Source of the DNA: Eucalyptus grandis
Taxonomy: Eukaryota; Streptophyta; Magnoliopsida; Myrtales; Myrtaceae
Reading direction: 5' to 3'
DNA: 64,000 bases
NCBI RefSeq assembly: GCF_016545825.1
Contig: NC_052621.1
Span: forward strand, 12,610,199 to 12,674,198
Notes under the pieces: model-generated
Databases searched by the model: none
Told to the model about the DNA's origin: nothing
The model's input: only the letters and a program-made list of their open reading frames with translations
Program-made: the position numbers and the translations under genes
Shown: positions 56,920-64,000 of the stretch, piece after piece
How the letters are laid out: the number at the start of each line of letters is the position of its first letter
Position numbering within the stretch: the stretch's first letter is position 1

Positions 56920-57747
56920 TGTTAGAAGATGCCCTAAAGCTGCTAAGGATTATGTTATTTTAATTAATAATTTATCCATTTAATTAATTAATTAAAGCTT
57001 CATGCATGTGCACGAAGCGTAATGGTCAGCGGTTGCTGACCATTATGCACGGCATGGATGGTCGCAACCGCCGACCATCATGCCAAGATCGTGCATGAGC
57101 GGTTGCTCATGCACGATGGTCGTGCATGAGCAACCGCTCATGCACGATCGTATAATATGGATGATCAGCAACGGTTGCTGATCGTCCATCGATTAGCAAC
57201 CGTTGCTGGTCATTTTTAATATAAAAAGACAATTGAGGATGAGAGAAAGTGGTGCTGTTGAAAAACAGAGAAAAAGTTAGTGTGGTTTTGGTTTTGTTCG
57301 AGAGAAACACAAGCGAGATATCAATGATGCTGCTGAAAAATTGGAAAAGTGTGCGTGTGTTCTTGTGTCTTTGAGACACGAGGAAGAGAAACAATTCTCT
57401 CGTTCGGGACGTGACTATTATACATCAAGAATACGACGGATTCTTTCCATGTGATTGCTAGCACGATCGAAGTTGTGGATATCCGAAAGTCCTCTCTTCC
57501 GTTCGACGTTCGTTGTTGGTGTGTCTCGAACTAGAGGTCCAACGCTTGTGGGACTCGTCTGTAGAACATCCGAATCGACTTGTTTCAAAGCGCGCTTCGA
57601 GAGGTATTTCGTTTAACTCCCTTTTGTTTAGATATTTGATTGAAACGCACGAACAACGCCTTAGGAGAATCATGTGTAAAATATATCTTTGTTTCCGCTG
57701 CGTTTATTTCGTTAATTTTTCTTATACATGATTCATGAAACCCAACA
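56920..57747 (+). repeat. 5' LTR of right copia element
   Basis: Begins TGTTAGAAGATGCCCTAAAG and ends CCCAACA just before the primer-binding site, 828 bp. Its first third contains a cluster of palindromes (57021-57215). Confidence 0.7.
57021..57215. repeat. Cluster of palindromes within the LTR
   Basis: At least four perfect or near-perfect inverted repeats built on AGCGGTTGCT/AGCAACCGCT: 57021-57044, about 57056-57079, 57088-57117 with its inverted partner 57119-57148, and about 57158-57190. The pair at 57088-57148 is itself a palindrome of palindromes. Confidence 0.85.
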
Positions 57748-57748
57748 G

Positions 57749-57761
57749 TGGTATTAGAGCC
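57749..57761 (+). other. Primer-binding site (tRNA-iMet type)
   Basis: TGGTATTAGAGCC, one base from the common copia TGGTATCAGAGCC, one base after the LTR. Confidence 0.85.
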
Positions 57762-59110
57762 AACCTTAGGCGTTTTCGTGCGTTTAATTGATTTATAGTT
57801 CAAATATGTTTTTGCGTTCTAATGGGCAATTTATTTTGTTAAGAGAATTGGTTCTCTTACTCTTATGTGGCCTATAGAAGTTGATAAATTTATATGATAA
57901 ATTTAATCAACTAAGCAAAAATTAGAACTAAATCAATTTTGAATCAAAAATCCGTAATTTGTTATACTTTGTGTTTACATTCTACAAGTGATATGCAGAA
58001 TTTTATGCATGCCTTCCAGAGCTTTAAATTTTGAATTTATGGCTCATAAGGAAGGGTGGTGATCATGGAAAAATCCCTAAATGTTGTGATTGTTGTATGG
58101 ATGAATGTATGATGATTACAGGTATTCTTTTTGGGGATGTAATTATTAAATGGAGGCTGCGTCCTTCCTTTTATATTTATTTTTATGAAATGTAATTTTA
58201 GTATAGTATTTCAATTATTGATGTAAATACTACAAGAGAGGAGGAGCCATTGGAGGAGCCATTAAACCGGTGAGCTCTTCGGGCCCGGTCTTTGAAGAGT
58301 TCAAAGATTGAAGAAAAAGTGAAGAGCAGTCCATATTATTAAATTATTAAAATGGCTAAATGGGTCTCTTTGGCTCGAGACCCATTGAACCATAATTCCA
58401 TGATCACCACATAGGATAGATATTATGTGATATCTATTTATTTATTGTGTTTATGGTATCGTGCATGTTAAACCGGTTAATGTGCAAAGTGAGACCGTTA
58501 ATAACGACCTAAATTCCTTACAAAGAATATTAAGTCAAAACGGGTTTTGGACTCGTGGCCTTCCATCGTCGTGGTTTGATCCAATATTATAGTGGTTAAT
58601 TAACCGGTTATGGATACATAGGGGTTAATTACCATTTATAATATTGGACCACTCCATTATGCATATGATGTTGTGGGGTTGGAGCCAAATGATTTCCAAT
58701 AACTGTTAGGTGAGGGAATTATTTGTGTTTTCAATACTTGCATGAGACGATGGGCTAGACTTAACTATGATCATGATGCCAATAACTCTTAGGTGAGACT
58801 TTCATGGTCTAGAGGCCGAAGTTATGATTAGGACTCGCATATGATGTGTTGAACAAGCTGGTTCACTCACTAAGTTCATAGGACACCAATAACTGTTAGG
58901 TGAGGTGGACTTTGGACTAGTGGGACTCAATCCCCACTAGTAATCTTTACCCAACAAAGATTACCGCTTCCCATCTTAAGGAGTATGGGATTCGAATATA
59001 AATTTAGTGGGAGGATCTATTTCATTTAAAGGCCAAAATGAAATAGTTACTTTGAAAGATACAACGGTTAACAATTTATTTTCTGCAACAGATATATTAT
59101 TACTCTGAAA
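57762..59110 (+). other. Copia leader, 1.35 kb
   Basis: No gene. Contains three dispersed copies of AATAACTGTTAGGTGAG (58696-58715, 58779-58797 with one change, 58886-58905), plus CCGGTTAA/GGTTAATTACC words. Confidence 0.6.
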
Positions 59111-59824
59111 ATGGTGACCACAAACCCACTCGCTTCTATACTTGACAAGAATTGTTTGACTGGACCCAATTTCACTAACTGGGTGAGGAATTTGAGAATT
59201 GTTCTCAATTCAGAAAAAATTGGGTATGTGCTTGATGAATAGATGCCAACCTCCTTTCCTGAGGGTGGGACCCAAGAGGAGCGTGTCACTTATGATAAGT
59301 GGCGTGATGATGACTTAAAAGTTAGGTCATATATGCTTGCTTCTATGAATAATGAATTACAAAAGAAGTATGAATCTATGGAAGATGCTGGGTCGATCAT
59401 TTTGCACTTAAAGGAATACTTTGATGAGAATGGTCGAACCTCTAGATATGAGATATCTAAGGCATTGTACCGTATGAGGATGGCTGAAGGATCATCTGTT
59501 AATGATCATGCTTTGAAAATGATCTGGCACATTGAAGAATTGGCTAGGCTGAATCTTGTTATGAACAATGAGTTAGCTGTGGATTTGATCCTCCAATCTT
59601 TACCCGATTCCTTCTCTGGTTTTGTCCAAAACTTCCACATGCATAAGATGGAGAAAACTCTTGTTGAGTTACATAGCATGTTGGTAGTTTATGAGAAAGA
59701 AATGCATAACACGAGGCCAAATGTAGTGGCTATGGCTAAAGCTTCTTCTTCAAAGGATAAGACCGTTTTAAAGAAGAATAAATGGAAGAGGCCTCCAAAC
59801 CTGTTGTGCAACCAAAACCCATGA
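59111..59824 (+). pseudogene. Copia gag pseudogene
   Basis: The ATG at 59111 (MVTTNPLASILDK, GPNFTNWVRNLRIVL) opens a gag frame interrupted by TAG at 59240-59242. It continues in frame to TGA at 59822 (RYEISKALYRMRMAEGSSV, NELAVDLILQSLPDSFSGF). The zinc-knuckle region just beyond is in another frame with its second Cys replaced by Arg. Confidence 0.8.
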
Positions 59825-60430
59825 TTGATAAAGGGAAATGTCATTACCGTGGTGTCAAAGGGCACTTTGGAGGAGGAACGCAAGAGGTACCTCGCGAGCT
59901 TGAAGGTCAAGCCCAAGAACCGACCTTATGAAGGTATGGTGTCTATGCTTATTGAAACCAATCTTATGGTTAGTGCTGAATCCAGCTCATGGGTTCTAGA
60001 TTCTGCTGCAACTTCACATATTTGTATGTCTTTGCAGAATCTGGAAATAAGCAGGATGCTAAGGCGAAATGAGATTGTCTTGACGTTTGCCAATGGAGCA
60101 AGAGTTGCTGCATTAGCTATAGGGACTTTTCGTTTATGTTTCCCTTCGGACATGTAATGGTTTTAAAGAACTGTTTGCATTATAAGAATGCTGTTAGGAA
60201 CATCATCTCTATACCTCGTCTGGGTAAAGAGAATTATGAATTTTCTTTCGCTGATGATGTATGTTCTATTTATCATAATATAATATGTGTTGGTTCTAGC
60301 ATATTAACCAACAATCTTTATACCATTACAATGTCCGGTAATGTGATTACCAATGTCAATAAGCAAAATAGAATTGATATAAATGCCATAACTAATAAAC
60401 GCCAAGAGACAGTCCAAATAAAAAGTATGT
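59825..60430 (+). pseudogene. Copia protease and integrase-leader pseudogene
   Basis: The protease active-site region reads WVLDSAATSHIC, with Ala where the catalytic DSG/DTG has Gly. Frame shifts occur near 60145 (LPSGHV-like region) and near 60430. Confidence 0.75.
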
Positions 60431-61312
60431 TTGGCATCTCCGATTAGGTCATATTGGAGAAGATAGAATTAACAAGTTGAGTAATGATGGATACATTGAT
60501 CCTTCAAATTTTGAGTCATACTCGACTTGTGAGGCATGTCTTCTAAGAAAAATGACCAAAGCGCCTTTTGTGGGACAAAGTGCGCGAGCTGCTGACATAT
60601 TAGAATTAATACATACAGATGTATGTGGACCAATTAATGAAACTGCTAGAGGTGGTTATAGTTACTTCATTACCTTCACCGATGATCAGTCACGGTATGG
60701 TTATTTATACCTCATGAAGTATAAATCTGAATCCTTTGAAAAGTTCAAGGAATTCAAGGCTGAAGTTGAGAAACAAACAGGAAAATGTATTAAGGCTCTT
60801 CGATCGGATCGAGGAGGTGAATACCTTAGTATGAATTCCTGGACTTCCTTAAAGAGAATGGCATTTTATCACAATGGACACCTCCTGGAACTCCCGAGAA
60901 CATAATGGTGTATCCGAACGAAGAAATCGTACTTTATTAGATATGGTACGGTCTATGATGAGTTACACCGATTTGCCAATATCCCTTTGGGGATATGCCC
61001 TTGAGACTGCTGTATATATACTGAATAGAGTGCCGTCCAAATCTGTTCCAACTACGCCCTATGAGATATGGCATAGTAGGAAACCTAGTCTTAATCATAT
61101 TAAGATTTGGGGTTGTCCAGCTTTCGTGAAAAAGCTGAAAATGGAAAAATTGGAGGCAAGATCTGAACAAGGTCGCTTCATTGGATATCCAAAGGAAACT
61201 CTTGGATATTATTTCTATTTTCATTCGAACCAAAGAATTTTGGTATGCAAGCACGCTTCTTTTTTGGAGAATCAGTTCATCCAAGAAAGTGGTGCTTTGG
61301 GCGGAAAATAGT
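60431..61312 (+). pseudogene. Copia integrase pseudogene
   Basis: Zn-binding HLRLGHIG...CEAC near 60436-60540. Catalytic core with HTDVCGP (about 60610), SDRGGEYL (about 60805) and, after a frameshift near 60830-60890, [10 protein letters not shown] carrying the Glu. Continues to GCPAFVK and SFLENQFI, then a stop at 61309-61311. Confidence 0.82.
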
Positions 61313-61408
61313 CTTACAAGAAGAAAATAATGAAGTGCCAAACAACCGAGTTCGAGATACCAATCTCGATTCGGTGGGAGCTTCGATACACAACCTCTTA
61401 GGAGAAGT

Positions 61409-62450
61409 GTGAGAACGTCTCGCCCACCTGCTCGTTATAGACACTCGCCTGATCATATTGAACCATTATTCATTGTGAATGACAGTGATCAACCTGGTGA
61501 TCCTAAAACCTATGAGGAGGCGATGTTGGACATCGATTCTGGAAAATGGCTAGAAGCCATGAAATCCGAAATGGATTCAATGTATTCCAATGAGGTTTGG
61601 ACCTTGACCGACACGCCCGATGGTATTGTACCAATTGGCTGTAAATGGATCTTCAAGAGGAAGATGAACGTTGAAGGTCAAATTGGAATTTACAAAGCAC
61701 GGCTGGTGGCGAAAGGATATCGTCAAAAGAAGGAATTGATTATGACGAAACTTTCTCACTGTGGCCATGCTAAAATCCATTCGGATTATGTTGGCTATAG
61801 CTGCACACCTTGATTATGAGATATTTCAAATGGATGTCAAAACGGCTTTTCTAAATGGTTTTCTCGATGAGGACATCTATATGGAACAGCCACAGGTTTT
61901 GAATCCAATAGTGAAAAACAGAAGGTGTGTAAGCTTAAAAGATCCATTTATGGACTCAAACAAGCCTCCGAAGTTGGAACATCTGTTTTGATGAGGTAGT
62001 CAAATCGTTTGGCTTCATCAAAAATCCGGATGAACCTTGTGTATACAAGAAGATCAGTGGGAGTGCAATTGCATTTCTAGTTTTGTATGTCGATGATATA
62101 CTTTTGATTGGAAATGATGTACCAATGATATCATCCATAAAACTATTCTTGTCACAGAAATTCTCCATGAAAGATTTAGGAGAGGCAACCTACATTTTAG
62201 GTATCAAGATCTATAGAGATAGATCAAGACGATTGATTGGCCTCTCACAATCTACGTACATAGACAAAGTGTTAACACGGTTTAACATGCAATGTTCCAA
62301 GAGAGGATTATTGCCTTTTAGGCAAGGGATCCGTCTTTCTAAGGAGATGTGTCCCAACACTCCCCGAAGAAAGAGAGCGGATGGCAAAGATACCATATGC
62401 ATCCGCTATTGGAAGCATAATGTATGCTATGCTATGTACTAGACTGATAT
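61409..62450 (+). pseudogene. Copia reverse transcriptase pseudogene
   Basis: Pieces in several frames: EAMLDIDSGKWLEAMKSEMD, GCKWIFKRK, YKARLVAKGYRQK, then after a shift near 61735 FQMDVKTAFLNGFLDEDIYM, a further shift near 61925, and the polymerase motif VLYVDDILLIGND (about 62080-62115) followed by KDLGEATYILGIKI. Confidence 0.85.
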
Positions 62451-63046
62451 TGCGCATGCTGTAAGTATTCCCAGCAGATATCGATCCGATCGAGGAGAAG
62501 AGCCTTTGGATAGCAATCAATAATATTCTTAAGTACTTGCGAAGGACTAAAGATTTATTCTTGATATATGGAGAAGGAGAATTTAAAGTTGTAGCTTATA
62601 CTGATTCCGATTTTCAATCGGATCCTAATGATTATAAGTCTACATCTGGTTTGTCTTTACATTCAATGGTGGTGCGGTTAGTTGGAAAAGTTCCAAACAA
62701 AGCATAACTGCCGATTCCACCACCGAGGCGAGTATGTAGCTGCTTCGAAGCAGCAAAGGAAGCCGCTTGGATGAAGAAGTTTATTTCTGAACTTGGAGTC
62801 GTTCCTTCAATTGAGCAACCGATCACATTGTTTTGTGACAACAATGGGGCGATAGCTCAAGCTAAGGAACCAAGGTCTCACCAAGTCCAAGCATATTGAG
62901 AGACGCTTCCATCTCATCGGAGAAATTGTTGGGAGAGGTGATATCGCCTTGCAGAAAATTGCCTCGGCAGAAAACGTGGCAGATCCCTTCACTAAGGCTT
63001 TACCTCGCCTTCTTTTGAAAGACATATTGACAAAATGGGTTTGAGG
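62451..63046 (+). pseudogene. Copia RNase H pseudogene
   Basis: Frame-broken phrases ILKYLRRTKDLFLIYG, YTDSDFQSDPNDYKSTSG, SKQSITADSTTEAE, KEAAWMKKFISELG, CDNNGAIA, KHIERRFHL and VADPFTKALPRL in the usual order. Confidence 0.8.
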
Positions 63047-63081
63047 TACCAGACAAGTTGGCTTTAGTGTAACTGGGAAAT

Positions 63082-64000
63082 TGTTGGATGTATGCCCTAA
63101 AGCTACTATGTAATAGTTACATATTAGGGATTTCAGTTGTACTTTCATTATTATTATTTAATTAATGGCAACGACGTATTCATTCATTTGTCCAATTATT
63201 TTATATTGATGAATGATTCCATAAGATCGCTTGCAACTAGACCTATTCTTGAGACGTCAAGAATATATGTGACGGGTTCATAGTTAGACTGAATCTTTAA
63301 ATTGTTCCCGTCGATGGATTATTAAGTGGATATTAATAATCCTGTTGAGACCGGTGTGTTCTTAACTTCGCCATTAAGTATTTGATACTTAAGGGAATGA
63401 TGAGTCACATGTCATTGGGTATTATGATACCTGAGTTAGAACACAGGTGTTTTGTATTAGACAAATTCACTGAACGTGACGCATATGGAACGATTAGCGA
63501 CATGGAAGCTTTTAGCGTGGTCAATGTCTAATTGTTCATGCTTTGGTCGTATAAATAATCCTTAGACCTGAGGCACAGTGTTAACTTGTGTATCGAACAA
63601 CTATGGTTCACGGGTGCACATAATGCCGGGTCGTCGATCCGTCTTTATACTTGATGGTCATAGTTTGTTCATATACGAAGTTACACGTGTGCGCAATATG
63701 GAATCTGTCTCCTTGTTATATGCAAGGTATGATAATGATGTCCTATGCGATCTAACTGTGACACTGCATTGAAATCCTCGGCCGGGGTTGTAATCGAGAA
63801 TAAATTGTTTATGTCTCAAATAAAAAATGCATGTCAATTAGATTTGTGCATATGATCGAATTAATGACTTGACAAATATTCCATGGTCTTTGTTTGATCG
63901 GGACATAGTAAGACGGAGGGATTGAATTACACTTTGTAGCCAAAGCCGACAGGTTCATTATGTTCTTAAAGTATTCACACTATCTGGGTAGCCATGATAT
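63082..64000 (+). repeat. 3' LTR of right copia element, incomplete
   Basis: Begins TGTTGGATGTATGCCCTAAAG after a weak polypurine stretch (CTGGGAAAT). At least 919 bp without an obvious end, so it is longer than the 828-bp 5' LTR and shares little beyond the first 25 bases with it. Confidence 0.6.

Larger units (their letters stand above)
56920..64000 (+). mobile_element. Degenerate Ty1/copia retrotransposon, runs off window
   Basis: Order: 5' LTR (56920-57747), primer-binding site, long leader, gag (59111-59824), protease, integrase, reverse transcriptase and RNase H (to about 63046), then a 3' LTR start at 63082. This is the copia order (integrase before reverse transcriptase). At least eight frame changes and several stops make it inactive. 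Both LTRs share only their opening (TGTT-GA-ATGCCCTAAAGCT) and then diverge. Confidence 0.85.

Noticed and set aside
1..64000. CRISPR arrays, bacterial operons, riboswitches, rRNA or full tRNA genes
   Set aside because: Direct repeats present are plant LTRs, minisatellites or segmental copies; tRNA-like boxes occur only within a SINE.

Overview
This is a gene-poor, repeat-rich nuclear window from a flowering plant. The evidence is GT-AG introns, FAR1-related and SUVR-type exons, Ty1/copia retroelements, Mutator- and hAT-type insertions and tRNA-derived SINEs. A eudicot is likely, and the GC-rich fold-back elements remind me of Myrtaceae (Eucalyptus relatives), but that taxon call is an impression only.

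The only convincing intact genes are five intronless members of one tandem family of 234-256 aa proteins that I cannot name: A1 (9137-9907), A2 (17668-18438), B2 (44245-44949), B3 (49120-49833) and B4 (52369-53115). A sixth member, B1 (41680-42349), carries a frameshift. All share the core blocks ALSLC(D/N)L, DFFEFS, (I)VFCGK(I/L)I, RWYL(F/M)xFGLxRxPxEM and a short conserved C-terminus. They lie in duplicated blocks of several kb (about 8.1-40.4 kb for A, 41.4-55.0 kb for B). Each promoter has a TATA box and CTAGAA-centred palindromes that look like heat-shock elements. In B3 the distal element sits in a tandem triplication of about 131 bp.

Layout: 1-8 kb is intergenic with a SINE, fold-back/MITE relics and a 150-bp tandem duplication. 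8.1-23 kb holds blocks A and B, invaded by a Pack-MULE-like element with a 5' exon of a polypyrimidine-tract-binding-protein gene (11526-12476), two SINEs and a GC-rich fold-back element. Block C (23-40.4 kb) lost the gene and is split by a 12.8-kb minus-strand copia element (24057-36879, target duplication TATAA). That element lacks most of pol but carries about 10 kb of passenger DNA: a decayed FAR1-related gene with its introns, a truncated SUVR-type histone methyltransferase and unidentified exons, all antisense to the element. 41-55 kb is the B gene array with three truncated ubiquitin-like-5 (UBL5/HUB1) pseudogenes and a 643-bp Mutator-type MITE. 55-57 kb holds a CDC73-like fragment and an acid-phosphatase pseudogene. 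57-64 kb is a decayed plus-strand Ty1/copia element.

Because the blocks are paralogous, several insertions can be checked against an empty site within the window itself. This makes the target-duplication calls firmer than usual for a single sequence.
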